This document shows, in pieces, positions 52,953-61,685 of a DNA stretch of 64,000 nucleotides (within the stretch, counting starts at the first letter, position 1; every line of letters begins with the position of its first letter). The notes beneath the pieces are model-generated. The model ran no database searches and was not told the origin of the DNA. It saw nothing but the letters and a program-made list of their open reading frames with translations. A program made the translations under genes and the position numbers. The stretch comes from Orlajensenia sp001423545 (lineage in GTDB: Bacteria > Actinomycetota > Actinomycetes > Actinomycetales > Microbacteriaceae), in assembly GCA_001423545.1 (NCBI GenBank), contig LMOK01000003.1:806001-870000 (forward strand). Reading direction: 5' to 3'.

Positions 52953-55603
52953 CCGGTGTTCTGCAGTCCGGCGGCGACGCCGTTGACCGTGAAGAGCAGC
53001 AATCGCAGAGGTTCGGCTGCGGCATCCGACCCCTCAGCCGATCGCAGGGCGCGCAACGCCCGCAGCTGAAGCAGGGAGAGCGCGTCGACGTACGGGCTGC
53101 GCAGGCGCACGGCGCGCTGCAGCACCGGACGGCGCTCCAGCAGCTCGGAGTTGCCACTCGTGCGCAGCACCCATTCGCGGGTGAGAGCCATCTCGTCGAG
53201 GACGAGATCGCGCAGGTCGTCGCGGGAGCCCAGGGCGAGATAGCGCTCGGCAAGGCGCACATCCGTCTTCGCCAGAGACATCTCGACGTTGTCGATCATC
53301 GCGGCGAACAGCGGCCAGCGCGCGTACGCGGCCCGCAGCTCGTCGATGTCGCCGACGGCCTTCAGAGCCGTGCCGAGACCGAACCAGCCGGTGAGGTTGA
53401 TGCGCGCCTGGGTCCACGAGAACACCCACGGAATGGCCCGCAGGTCTTCGAGCGACTCCACCGAGAGTCCGCGGCGGGCCGGGCGCGACCCGAGGGCCAG
53501 CAACCCGATCTCCTCCATGGGGGTGACCTGGGCGAACCAGGGCGCGAAGCCGTCGGCCTTCACGAGCTCGAAGAAGCGTCCGCGCGAGGTCTCGTCGAGG
53601 CGGTCGGCGAGCGAGCGGAACTCCGCCGCGGCCACCCTGTTGGCCTCCTCGTTCGCCGGCGCCGATGCCAGGAGCGCGGCGGAGGCCATCTGCTCGATAT
53701 GGCGCTCGGCGATGGACTGGTCGCCGTACTGCGCGAAGATGACCTCGCCCTGCTCGGTCAGCTTGAAGCGTCCGTCGACCGATCCGGGAGGCTGGGCCAT
53801 CACGGCCTCGTTGGCCGGTCCCCCTCCGCGCCCCAGGGCTCCGCCGCGGCCGTGGAACAGGGTGAGCACGATGTCGTTCTCGGCGGCCCAGTCCGAGATG
53901 CGCGCTTGGGCGGTGTCGAGGGCGAGGGCTGCCGCCACGGGTCCGACGTCCTTCGACGAGTCGGAGTAGCCGAGCATCACCTCGACCTTGCGACCCGTCG
54001 CGACGAGGCGGGCCTGCACGGCCGGGAGTTCGAGCATGCCGTTCAGGATGTCGACCGAGGCCTCGAGGTCGGCGAAGGTCTCGAACAGTGGAACGGCGTC
54101 GAGCACCGGGGCGTCGGCCCCGAGGGCGGCATCCGCCAGCTCGTAGACGGTGGCGAGATCCTCCGCACTCTGGGTGAACGAGACGATGTAGCGGCGCGAG
54201 GCGTTCACGCCGTAGGTGTCCTGCAACGTCTTGATGGTGCGGAAGACGGCGAGCACCTCCTGGCTCATCTCGCCCAGCTCGCCGCCGGCGCGCACCTCGG
54301 CCAGAGTCTCGCGGTGCACCTTGGAGTGCTGGCGCACCTCGAGCTCGGCGAGGTGGAACCCGAAGGTCTGCACCTGCCACACCAGCGCCTGCAGCTCCCC
54401 GTAGGCGCTGCGGCGAGCGCCGCCGGCACTGAGCGAGCTCTGGATGACCCGCAGCTCTGCGATCAGCTCCTCGGGTCCGCTGTAGGCGAGTGCCTCGTCG
54501 CCCGTGCGCGTCGCGGCGATGCGCGACGCCACGACGAGCAGCACGCGGCGATGCGGCTCGTGCGGCGCACGCGTTCCGATCTGCGATGCCACGGCAGCGG
54601 CCAGGTCGCTCTGGCGCTCCCACAGTGCCTTCAGTTCTGCGGATGCCGGCGTGTCACTGGAGTCGATCGTGAGCGTGCGGCCGATGCGGGTGGCCGCACG
54701 TTCCAGCCCGAACAGCACGTGCTCCGACGCGATGCGGGCGGCCTCGAGCGTGGTGTCGGCCGTGACGAACGGGTTGCCGTCGCGATCGCCGCCGATCCAG
54801 GTACCGAGGCGCATGAACGCCGGTGCTGCAGCGGGCGCGACCCCCGCGGCGTCGGGCTGCAGCGCGTCATCGAGCATGCGGTAGACCCGCGGGACGACCT
54901 CGAACAGCGTCTGGTCGAAGATGCTCATCGCCGTGCGCACCTCGTCGAGCGGCGTCGGACGCGTCGTGCGAATCGGCGACGTGCGCCACAGGGTGTCGAT
55001 CTCCTCGAGCATCCGGCGGTGCACCTCGATGGCCGCCGAGCTGTCGGGACGCACCACGTCGTGGCGGTCGAGCTGCTCCGAGATGCGGCGGATGGCGGAT
55101 GCCACGGCCCGGCGCCGCGCCTCGGTCGGGTGCGCGGTCAGCACGGGGTGGAAGCGCAGTCCCTGCAGGCGGGCAGCGGCCTCGTCGGCGCCGACCTCGT
55201 CGACGAGGCGGGCGAGGGCCCCGGGAAGGGTGTCGCTGGCGGCATCCGTCTTCGACGTGTCACGCGAACGCAGAACGCGCACACGGTGGTGCTCCTCGGC
55301 GAGGTTGACGAGGTGGAAGTAGACGGTGAACGCCCGAGCCACCTGCTCGGCGCGAGTGGGGGTGAACGACTCGACGAGCTCTTCGGCAGCCTCGATGGAG
55401 ACGCGGCCGTCGCCCTCGTAGGCCTCGATCGCGAGGCCGCGCAGGCTCTCGACGTCGTGCAGCAGTTCCGGTCCGCCGGCCTCGGTGAGGATGCGGCCGA
55501 GCAGGCTGCCGAGCAGGCTCACGTCGGAGCGCAGAGCGTCGGCAACACCACCTCGCACCACGTCGCGGCCGGGTTCTTCCAGGGGCGTCGAGATGAAAGT
55601 CAC
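52949..55603 (-). CDS. ppc: Phosphoenolpyruvate carboxylase
   Basis: 884 residues. Anaplerotic enzyme converting PEP plus bicarbonate to oxaloacetate. Seen: VLTAHPTEARRRAV (catalytic His), GGDRDGNPFV, GYSDSSKDVGPVAAALAL and LFHGRGGALGRGGGPANEAV (the glycine loop with catalytic Arg), plus the usual C-terminal NTG end. GTG 55603 is the start, with minus-strand TAGTCT (55610-55615) six bases upstream; no ATG exists at this position. Probably monocistronic. Sites for acetyl-CoA or aspartate control are not judged. Confidence 0.98.
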   Translation of the reverse strand: MTFISTPLEEPGRDVVRGGVADALRSDVSLLGSLLGRILTEAGGPELLHDVESLRGLAIEAYEGDGRVSIEAAEELVESFTPTRAEQVARAFTVYFHLVNLAEEHHRVRVLRSRDTSKTDAASDTLPGALARLVDEVGADEAAARLQGLRFHPVLTAHPTEARRRAVASAIRRISEQLDRHDVVRPDSSAAIEVHRRMLEEIDTLWRTSPIRTTRPTPLDEVRTAMSIFDQTLFEVVPRVYRMLDDALQPDAAGVAPAAAPAFMRLGTWIGGDRDGNPFVTADTTLEAARIASEHVLFGLERAATRIGRTLTIDSSDTPASAELKALWERQSDLAAAVASQIGTRAPHEPHRRVLLVVASRIAATRTGDEALAYSGPEELIAELRVIQSSLSAGGARRSAYGELQALVWQVQTFGFHLAELEVRQHSKVHRETLAEVRAGGELGEMSQEVLAVFRTIKTLQDTYGVNASRRYIVSFTQSAEDLATVYELADAALGADAPVLDAVPLFETFADLEASVDILNGMLELPAVQARLVATGRKVEVMLGYSDSSKDVGPVAAALALDTAQARISDWAAENDIVLTLFHGRGGALGRGGGPANEAVMAQPPGSVDGRFKLTEQGEVIFAQYGDQSIAERHIEQMASAALLASAPANEEANRVAAAEFRSLADRLDETSRGRFFELVKADGFAPWFAQVTPMEEIGLLALGSRPARRGLSVESLEDLRAIPWVFSWTQARINLTGWFGLGTALKAVGDIDELRAAYARWPLFAAMIDNVEMSLAKTDVRLAERYLALGSRDDLRDLVLDEMALTREWVLRTSGNSELLERRPVLQRAVRLRSPYVDALSLLQLRALRALRSAEGSDAAAEPLRLLLFTVNGVAAGLQNTG

Positions 55604-55609
55604 TCGCCG

Positions 55610-55615
55610 AGACTA
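55610..55615 (-). promoter_or_regulatory. ppc -10 box (leaderless)
   Basis: TAGTCT on the minus strand, six bases before GTG 55603. Confidence 0.6.
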
Positions 55616-55793
55616 CGGCCTTCCCGTGTACGTCATGTTTCGCGTGCGTCTTCCGCTGACACCGTGGGTTCCGGATGCCGCGGGCCCACGCCGCCCGCGA
55701 TTCCCCGGGTGAGCGGGGTCGGCGGGACCCCGGCAGGACCCGCGCGGGACCCGCGCGGGACCCGCGGCGACTCGGTCGGGCTCGCCGTGAGCG

Positions 55794-56117
55794 TCAGTCG
55801 AGGTGGAAGACCTCCGGGATGTCCTTCCACCACTCGCCCTCGGCGCGATCGGCGAACGGTCGCTGCAGCGGCTCGCACACGGCCCACCACTCCTGCGTCG
55901 CGGGGTCGGCGGCGATCGCGGCCATGTCGGCCTCGAAGTCGTCGCCGATGTACTCCATGTAGGAGAACAGCACGTCGCCGTGACGGTAGATCGAGTAGTT
56001 CGTGACATTGCTGCGGGTGAGCCTGTCGAGCACCGCGGGCCACACGGCGGCGTGCAGGCGCTCGTACTCCTCGACGTTCTCGGGCGGCATACCGATGACG
56101 GAGGCGAGCCGCTTCAC
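55794..56117 (-). CDS. L-rhamnose mutarotase family protein
   Basis: 107 residues, a dimeric ferredoxin-like fold that interconverts the anomers of L-rhamnose or related 6-deoxysugars. Seen: the catalytic-type His in YERLHAAVWPAVLDRL, TNYSIYRHGDVLFSYMEYIG, and the family end EWWKDIPEVFHLD. It is the last gene of the oxidative sugar operon; its start overlaps the SDR stop by four bases. Fucose may be the substrate here, given the neighbours. Confidence 0.93.
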   Translation of the reverse strand: MKRLASVIGMPPENVEEYERLHAAVWPAVLDRLTRSNVTNYSIYRHGDVLFSYMEYIGDDFEADMAAIAADPATQEWWAVCEPLQRPFADRAEGEWWKDIPEVFHLD

Positions 56118-56896
56118 GAGCGTGCCGCCGCGGCCCGCACGCGCAGGTGCGTGACGCCGCCGTCGACCTCGAGCGCCGTGCCCGTCGTCGAGCCCGAGAG
56201 CGGGCTGGCGAGGTAGGCGATCGCGGCCGCCACCTCGACCGGCTCCACCATGCGGCCGGTCGCCTGCCGGGCGTCGAGGGCGGCTCGCTCCGCGGCCGGA
56301 TCGGCGAAGCCCGCCAGCATCCGATCGACGAAGGGAGTCGCGACGGTGCCGGGGCTGACGCAGTTCACACGGATGCCGTCACTGACGTGATCCGTGGCCA
56401 TCGCGTACGTCAGGGCGAGCACGGCGCCCTTGGACGCCGCATAGAGGGCGCGCTGCGGGAGGCCGTTGAGCGCGGCGATGGAGCATAGGTTCACGATTGC
56501 AGCGGCATCCGACGCCCGCAGGAAGGGCAGGGCGGCGGCGGTCACACGCGCCATGCCGACCACGTTGATGTCGAGCACGCGCGCCCACTCGGCGTCGTCG
56601 TTCTCCTCGACGGTGCCGACGGCACTGATACCGGCGTTGTTCACGACGATGTCGATGCCGCCCAGGGTGTCGGCGATGGCCGCGACGGCCAGATTCACCG
56701 AGTCGCGGTCCGACACGTCGGCGACGAAGCCGTGCAGCGGCTCGGGCAGCCCGTCGATGGCGCGGTCGAGCACGGCCACGCGGGCTCCCCGGGCGGCGAG
56801 CGTCTGCGCGGTCGCCAGGCCGATGCCCGAGGCACCGCCCGTCACGAGGGCGACGAGGCCGTCGAACTCCGCGGCGCCCACTCCTGCGGCGCTCAT
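56114..56896 (-). CDS. SDR-family dehydrogenase of the deoxy-sugar operon
   Basis: 260 residues. Cofactor loop VTGGASGIGLATAQTLAARG, NNAGIS, the catalytic Ser in LCSIAALNGL and YAASKG (Tyr-x-x-x-Lys) are all present. By context it is likely the 2-keto-3-deoxy-L-fuconate (or rhamnonate) 4-dehydrogenase that makes the diketo acid cleaved by the neighbouring hydrolase; a sugar dehydrogenase role is an alternative. ATG 56896 overlaps the FAH gene stop by four bases. Confidence 0.9.
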   Translation of the reverse strand: MSAAGVGAAEFDGLVALVTGGASGIGLATAQTLAARGARVAVLDRAIDGLPEPLHGFVADVSDRDSVNLAVAAIADTLGGIDIVVNNAGISAVGTVEENDDAEWARVLDINVVGMARVTAAALPFLRASDAAAIVNLCSIAALNGLPQRALYAASKGAVLALTYAMATDHVSDGIRVNCVSPGTVATPFVDRMLAGFADPAAERAALDARQATGRMVEPVEVAAAIAYLASPLSGSTTGTALEVDGGVTHLRVRAAAARS

Positions 56897-57756
56897 GCCT
56901 GCACCAGCGTCTGTCGTGCGCTGCCGAGACCGTCGATCTCGAGCTCGACCACGTCGCCGGCACGCAGGTAGGGATTGCCCTCGATGCCGAGGGCGACCCC
57001 GGCCGGGGTGCCCGTGTTGATGACGTCTCCCGGATGCAGCACCATGAACTGGCTCACGTACCAGATGACGTGCGCCACGGAGAAGAGCATGTTGGCGGTG
57101 GTGCCGTCCTGTCGGATCGTGCCGTTCACGCTGAGCCGGAGGCCGAGCGCCTGCGGGTCGCCGACCTGATCGGCCGGGACGAGCTCGGGGCCGAACGGGT
57201 TGAACGTCTCGCAGCTCTTGCCCTTGTCCCACTGGCCTCCGCGCTCGAGCTGGAACTCGCGCTCCGACACGTCGTGCGAGACCGCGTATCCGGCCACGTG
57301 GGCGAGAGCGTCATCGGGCGAGTCCAGGTAGCGGGCAGTCGTGCCGATCACGACGCCGAGCTCCACCTCCCAGTCGGTCTTCACCGATCCGCGCGGGATG
57401 AGCACGTCGTCGAAGGGGCCGACCAGGGTCGTCGCGTCCTTCATGAAGATCACGGGCTCGGCCGGGAGGGCCGCCCCGGTCTCCTCGGCGTGGTCGCGGT
57501 AGTTGAGGCCGATGCAGACGATCTTGCCCGGGCGGGCAATGGGGGCGCCGACGCGCCGGTCGGCAGCGGCCTCGAGTTCGGGCAGCTCGTCGAGTGCCGC
57601 GCGCAGGCGGGCGATGCCGTCGGCCGCGAGGAACGCGCCATCGAAGTCGTTCGTGATGCTGCGGGCGTCGAGGGTGCGGCCGTCGACCTGCACGACGGGG
57701 ATCTCGGAGCCCGCCTCCCCGAGGCGGGCGAGGCTGATGGGAGTGCTGGTGGTCAC
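56893..57756 (-). CDS. Fumarylacetoacetate hydrolase family; likely 2,4-diketo-3-deoxy-L-fuconate hydrolase
   Basis: 287 residues. FAH-fold metal site in DWEVELGVVIG, with a further acidic ligand in the preceding IFMKDATTLVGP region, and the conserved GYAVSHDVSEREFQ, QWDKGKSCETFNPFGPELV and GDVINTGTPAGVALG. FAH proteins cleave C-C bonds of 2,4-diketo acids; here pyruvate and L-lactate are the expected products. GTG 57756 follows AGGAGG and overlaps the amidohydrolase stop by four bases. Confidence 0.94.
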   Translation of the reverse strand: MTTSTPISLARLGEAGSEIPVVQVDGRTLDARSITNDFDGAFLAADGIARLRAALDELPELEAAADRRVGAPIARPGKIVCIGLNYRDHAEETGAALPAEPVIFMKDATTLVGPFDDVLIPRGSVKTDWEVELGVVIGTTARYLDSPDDALAHVAGYAVSHDVSEREFQLERGGQWDKGKSCETFNPFGPELVPADQVGDPQALGLRLSVNGTIRQDGTTANMLFSVAHVIWYVSQFMVLHPGDVINTGTPAGVALGIEGNPYLRAGDVVELEIDGLGSARQTLVQA

Positions 57757-58655
57757 GAGGTCTCCTCCTGGAGGTCGGTGGCTGGGGTGGTGCTGGAGCC
57801 TGGGAGTGCGAGGTCGAGGGAGTAGACGTCGGCGGCGGTGCCGGCGAGGATGCGCGCCCGTTCGCTCTCGTCGAGATCGGCGAGCAGCTCGGTGATGCCG
57901 GCGAACACCGTGGCGTAGCCGCCGGCGATGAGCGAGACCGGCCAGTCGCCGCCGTACAGCAGGCGATCGGGGCCGAACACCGCGAGGGCGTGATCGAAGA
58001 TCGGGCGGATGCCGTCGACGGTCCAGTCGGCCGGGTCGCCGACGGCGGAGTAGAGGCCGGAGACCTTGCCGAAGACGAGGGGGTTCTCGGCTGCCCGGGC
58101 GAGAAGCGACCGCCACGGCTCGTCGGCGGCAGCGCCGATCGGCGGCTTGTTGAGGTGATCGAGCACCATGCGGAGCCGCGGATGCCGCTCCGAGATCGCG
58201 ATCACGGCCTGCAGGTGCTCCGGCAGCACGCCCACGACGTCGAACGGCACTCCCGCCTCCTCGAGCAGGCCGAGGGTCGCGTCGACGTCGTCGCGCAGCA
58301 GCCAGTTCGGGTCGCTGCGGTCGTGGATGAGGTTGCGCACCCCGCAGAACAGCGGCTCACCCTGCAGTTCGGCAAGACGCTCGACCGCCCGGTCGGGCTC
58401 GTGCAGCGGAACGTAGCCGACGACCCCGAGCACCTGCGGCGAGCGCCGCGCGACCTCGAGCATGTACTCGGTGTCCTCGTCGTTGTCGGCCGACTGCACC
58501 AGGACGCTTCCGGTGATCCCGGCTGCGGCGAACGACGGGAGAACCTCCTCCATCGGGATCGAACGATGCAGGATGCCGGCATCCGGCCCCAACCACGCGT
58601 ACTCGGCCCGGTTCAGATCCCAGACGTGCTGGTGCGAATCGATGATGACGCTCAC
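57753..58655 (-). CDS. Amidohydrolase 2 family; likely L-fuconolactonase
   Basis: 300 residues. Metal-dependent amidohydrolase barrel with IIDSHQHVWDLNRAEYAWLG at the start, FCGVRNLIHDRSDPNWLL, LRMVLDHLNKPPIG and LLYGGDWPVSL near the end. This set is typical of COG3618 lactonases such as L-fuconolactonase and L-rhamnono-lactonase. It is the first gene of the operon. GTG 58655 follows GGGAGG. The 67-bp gap shared with the GntR gene contains an AGATCT palindrome at 58673-58678, a weak operator candidate. Confidence 0.93.
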   Translation of the reverse strand: MSVIIDSHQHVWDLNRAEYAWLGPDAGILHRSIPMEEVLPSFAAAGITGSVLVQSADNDEDTEYMLEVARRSPQVLGVVGYVPLHEPDRAVERLAELQGEPLFCGVRNLIHDRSDPNWLLRDDVDATLGLLEEAGVPFDVVGVLPEHLQAVIAISERHPRLRMVLDHLNKPPIGAAADEPWRSLLARAAENPLVFGKVSGLYSAVGDPADWTVDGIRPIFDHALAVFGPDRLLYGGDWPVSLIAGGYATVFAGITELLADLDESERARILAGTAADVYSLDLALPGSSTTPATDLQEETS

Positions 58656-58710
58656 GGGCGCTCCCTCCCCAAAGATCTGATGACTGTCGGCGCACCACGC
58701 GGCGCCAGCC

Positions 58711-58716
58711 TAGGAT
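58711..58716 (+). promoter_or_regulatory. -10 box of leaderless GntR gene
   Basis: TAGGAT, six bases before ATG 58723. Confidence 0.6.
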
Positions 58717-58722
58717 GTGCCC

Positions 58723-59487
58723 ATGGCCACACGTACCGCAGACGGCGAGACGCCGCGTTCGCAGTCGAACGTGGTGATCGACGGCATCCGCGAGATGCTC
58801 ACCAGCGGTCGCCTCGTCGCCGGAGCCAGGCTCCCGGTCGAGAAGGACCTGTGCGCCATGCTCGGCGTCTCGCGCGGATCGCTGCGCGAGGGTGTGCGTG
58901 CTCTCGTGGTGCTGGGCGTGCTCGAGACCCGGCAGGGCGACGGCACCTACGTCACCGATCTCGGGCCCAGCCAGCTGTTCGAGCCGCTCGGCTTTCTGGC
59001 CGACCTGCAGTCGCCCGAGAACAGCGTGCACCTGCTCGGGGTTCGCCGCGTCCTCGAGCCGGAGGCGGCGGCCCACGCCGCCCTGAACATGAGCGATGCC
59101 GATCTCGAGGCCGCCGGGCGCATCCTCGACCGGGGCGACGCGCTGCTCGCCGACGAGCCGGGCATCGACCTCGAGGCCACCATCGACGTCGACACCGACT
59201 TCCACCGCCTCATCGCGCACGCCAGCGGCAACCCGGCGTTCGCGGCCATCATCGAGGCTCTCGTCGGTCGCACGGCCCGAGCCCGGCTGTGGCGCGCCAT
59301 CCACGAGCACGGCGCCGTGCGCGAGACCCAGCGCGAGCACCGTGCCATCCTCGACGCCCTGATCGCCCGCGATCCCGATCGTGCGCGCATCCGCATGTCG
59401 GTGCACGTGCTCGGAGTCGAGGAGTCCACCGCGATGCACTTCGGCGAGACGGATGCCGCTGAGGAAGCCGGCGGTGGCGCAGGCTGA
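58723..59487 (+). CDS. GntR family regulator (FadR subfamily) of the sugar cluster
   Basis: 254 residues. DNA-binding domain with IREMLTSGRLVAGARLPVEKDLCAMLGVSRGSLREGVRALVVLGVLETRQGDGTYV, read in pieces, is textbook FadR/GntR. The effector domain has the FadR-type metal ligands in DVDTDFHRLIAHASGNPAF and the later HRAI and H in SVHVLG. It is divergent from the fuconolactonase operon and convergent (four bases) with the aldo/keto reductase gene, so it most likely represses the whole cluster and responds to a sugar acid. Confidence 0.93.
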   Translation: MATRTADGETPRSQSNVVIDGIREMLTSGRLVAGARLPVEKDLCAMLGVSRGSLREGVRALVVLGVLETRQGDGTYVTDLGPSQLFEPLGFLADLQSPENSVHLLGVRRVLEPEAAAHAALNMSDADLEAAGRILDRGDALLADEPGIDLEATIDVDTDFHRLIAHASGNPAFAAIIEALVGRTARARLWRAIHEHGAVRETQREHRAILDALIARDPDRARIRMSVHVLGVEESTAMHFGETDAAEEAGGGAG

Positions 59488-59491
59488 CCGC

Positions 59492-60463
59492 TCAGCCACG
59501 ACGCACCAGGCCGCGGTCATCGAGCGCCACCCAGAACTCTTCCGGGATCTCGCGCTCGTAGCGCTCGGCCGTTCCGCGCACCTGATCGGCGGTGCGCATT
59601 CCGACGACGACCGAAACGACGGCCGGATGCCGCAGCGGGTAGGCGATGGCCGCCTCGGGCAGGGTGATGCCGAACTCCTCGCAGATGTCGGCGATGGCGT
59701 TGGCCTTCGCGATCAGCTCGGCCGGAGCCGGGGCATAGTCGTACAGGGCGTCGGCGGGCGGACGCGGACGCGACAGCAGCCCGGAGTTGTAGACGGCGGC
59801 GGCCACGATCCCGATGCCGCGCTCCTCGGCGAGCGGGAGCAGCTCGTCGAGAGCACCCTGCTCGAGCAGGGTGTAGCGGCCGGCCAGCATGATCACGTCG
59901 ACGTCGTGGCGGCGCACGAACTCGGCCGGCATCGCCGACTGGTTCATGCCGGCGCCGACGGCGCGCACCACTCCCTCCTCACGCAGCTCGATGAGCGCCG
60001 GGATGGCCTCGGCGTGGGCCTCCGCCCCGTGATCGTCGGGGTCGTGCAGGTAGGCGATGTCGATGCTGTCGAGACCGAGCCGCTCGAGGCTCTCGTGCAC
60101 CGAGCGACGGATGCCGTCGCGGCTCAGGTCCCACTCGCGGCGGAGCGTCGCAGGCACGGCGAAACCGCCGTCGTCCATGGTGCCCTCCGGGTACCCGCTC
60201 GGCACGAGGAGGCGCCCCACCTTCGTCGACAGCACGTACTCGTCCCGCGGGCGATCGGCGAGGGCCGCGCCGAGGCGGCGTTCCGAGAGGCCCAGTCCGT
60301 AGTGCGGCGCCGTGTCGAAGTAGCGGATGCCGGCATCCCACGCCGCATCGACCGCGGCGCTGGCCTCGGCATCCGTCGTCTCCCGATAGAGGTTGCCGAG
60401 CTGGGCCGCACCCATCCCGAGTTCGGTGACGGGCAGGGCCGACCTCAACGTGCGACTCAACAT
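59492..60463 (-). CDS. Aldo/keto reductase; likely L-fucose (D-threo-aldose) dehydrogenase
   Basis: 323 residues. Aldo/keto reductase barrel: GMGAAQLGNLYRETTD, the catalytic Asp-Tyr in AGIRYFDTAPHYGLGLSE, STKVGR (Lys), and YLHDPDD (His position). Close in type to D-threo-aldose 1-dehydrogenases that oxidise L-fucose to its lactone, which the fuconolactonase next door would open. ATG 60463 follows GGAGG. It shares a 193-bp divergent promoter region with the ADH operon, where an inverted ATCAATTGG pair is found. Confidence 0.92.
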   Translation of the reverse strand: MLSRTLRSALPVTELGMGAAQLGNLYRETTDAEASAAVDAAWDAGIRYFDTAPHYGLGLSERRLGAALADRPRDEYVLSTKVGRLLVPSGYPEGTMDDGGFAVPATLRREWDLSRDGIRRSVHESLERLGLDSIDIAYLHDPDDHGAEAHAEAIPALIELREEGVVRAVGAGMNQSAMPAEFVRRHDVDVIMLAGRYTLLEQGALDELLPLAEERGIGIVAAAVYNSGLLSRPRPPADALYDYAPAPAELIAKANAIADICEEFGITLPEAAIAYPLRHPAVVSVVVGMRTADQVRGTAERYEREIPEEFWVALDDRGLVRRG

Positions 60464-60508
60464 CGAGGAACCTCCACAACGACGGGCAAGGGTGCGTCTA
60501 AAGATTAG

Positions 60509-60568
60509 ATCAATTGGCTCCAAAAGGCCATTTCTCTGCGATAATCAAGACGTACTCGCCCAATTGAT
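60509..60568. promoter_or_regulatory. Paired ATCAATTGG/CCAATTGAT sites in the divergent promoter
   Basis: ATCAATTGG (60509-60517) and its exact complement CCAATTGAT (60560-60568) lie 42 bases apart, and a TTGG-N2-CCAA (60514-60523) overlaps the first. Such TTGG/CCAA symmetry suits a FadR-type GntR repressor. The region is AT-rich relative to the window and also holds the promoters for both divergent genes. Confidence 0.5.
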
Positions 60569-60656
60569 TGGGTGAATCTCCCGACATCGAGGATGCCGCC
60601 GGGCCAGAAGGCACGCGGGATCTGCTCGATTCATCAGATCACTGCCAGGAGGCTCA

Positions 60657-61685
60657 ATGTTGACCGCCGCGTACACAGGCGATTCCACGATCGCCATCGC
60701 CGAAGCGGAACCGCAGGCACCCGACGCAGGGCAGGTGCAGATCCGCGTCGCGTACGTGGGGCTGTGCGGCACCGACCTGCACATCCTGCACGGCAACATG
60801 GACGCCCGCGTTCAGAAGCCGCTGGTGTTCGGCCACGAGATGAGCGGCACGATCGCGGCCGTCGGGGCCGGTGTCGACGGCTGGAGCGTCGGCGACGCCG
60901 TCACGGTCATGCCGCTGGACTGGGACGGCACCTGCCCGGCCTGCCTCGCCGGAAACGAACACATCTGCCAGAACCTCGATTTCATCGGCATCGACTCCCC
61001 TGGCGCTCTGCAGGCGCTCTGGAACGTGCCGGCCGCCACCCTCGTGGCACTCCCCGCAGGCATCGCGCTCGACGCCGCCGCCCTCGTCGAACCCGTCGCC
61101 GTCGCCGTGCACGACGTGCGCCGCTCGGAGATCGCGCCCGGAGAGAAGGCCGTCGTCATCGGCGGCGGTCCGATCGGCGTGCTCATCGCCACGGTGGCCC
61201 GGGCTTTCGGCGCCGACGTGGCCGTGGTCGAGCTCGACCCGAACCGTCGCGCCCTGATCGAGGCTCTGGGCTTCGCCACACTCGACCCGCGCGAGACCGA
61301 CCAGGTCGCCTGGGTGGAGGACTGGACCCAGGGCGCAGGAGCCGACGTGGTGTTCGAGGTCTCGGGTGCTGCCGCCGCCGTTCTCGGCGCCACGGCCCTC
61401 GCCAAGGTGCGCGGCACCATCGTCGTGGTCGCCATTCACCCGACGCCCCGCGAGATCGACCTGCAGCGGGTGTTCTGGCGGGAACTGCGCCTGCTCGGTG
61501 CACGCGTGTACCAGCGCACCGACTTCGAGCGTGCGGTCGAGCTCGTCGCCGACGGCACCATCCCGAGCGCCGTGCTGATCTCCAAGATCGTGCCGCTCTC
61601 CGAGACACGTGCGGCCTTCGACGACCTGCAGGGCGGCCGGGCGATGAAGGTGCTCGTCGACGTGCAGGCAGGGCAGTCCGCATGA
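60657..61685 (+). CDS. Zinc-dependent sugar/sugar-acid dehydrogenase (MDR family)
   Basis: 342 residues. Catalytic zinc site in VGLCGTDLHILHG and GHEMSGTIAAVG; the structural zinc loop reads DGTCPACLAGNEHIC with Asp or Gly in place of the first of four cysteines. Cofactor motif VVIGGGPIGVLIATVARAFG. Similar enzymes oxidise polyols, L-idonate, L-galactonate or threonine; by position a sugar acid is most likely. CAGGAGG precedes ATG 60657. First gene of a plus-strand operon with four-base stop/start overlaps. Confidence 0.92.
   Translation: MLTAAYTGDSTIAIAEAEPQAPDAGQVQIRVAYVGLCGTDLHILHGNMDARVQKPLVFGHEMSGTIAAVGAGVDGWSVGDAVTVMPLDWDGTCPACLAGNEHICQNLDFIGIDSPGALQALWNVPAATLVALPAGIALDAAALVEPVAVAVHDVRRSEIAPGEKAVVIGGGPIGVLIATVARAFGADVAVVELDPNRRALIEALGFATLDPRETDQVAWVEDWTQGAGADVVFEVSGAAAAVLGATALAKVRGTIVVVAIHPTPREIDLQRVFWRELRLLGARVYQRTDFERAVELVADGTIPSAVLISKIVPLSETRAAFDDLQGGRAMKVLVDVQAGQSA

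Noticed and set aside
52688..56005. Plus-strand frame of about 1100 codons opposite ppc
   Set aside because: ppc on the minus strand is unmistakable; this is its shadow.
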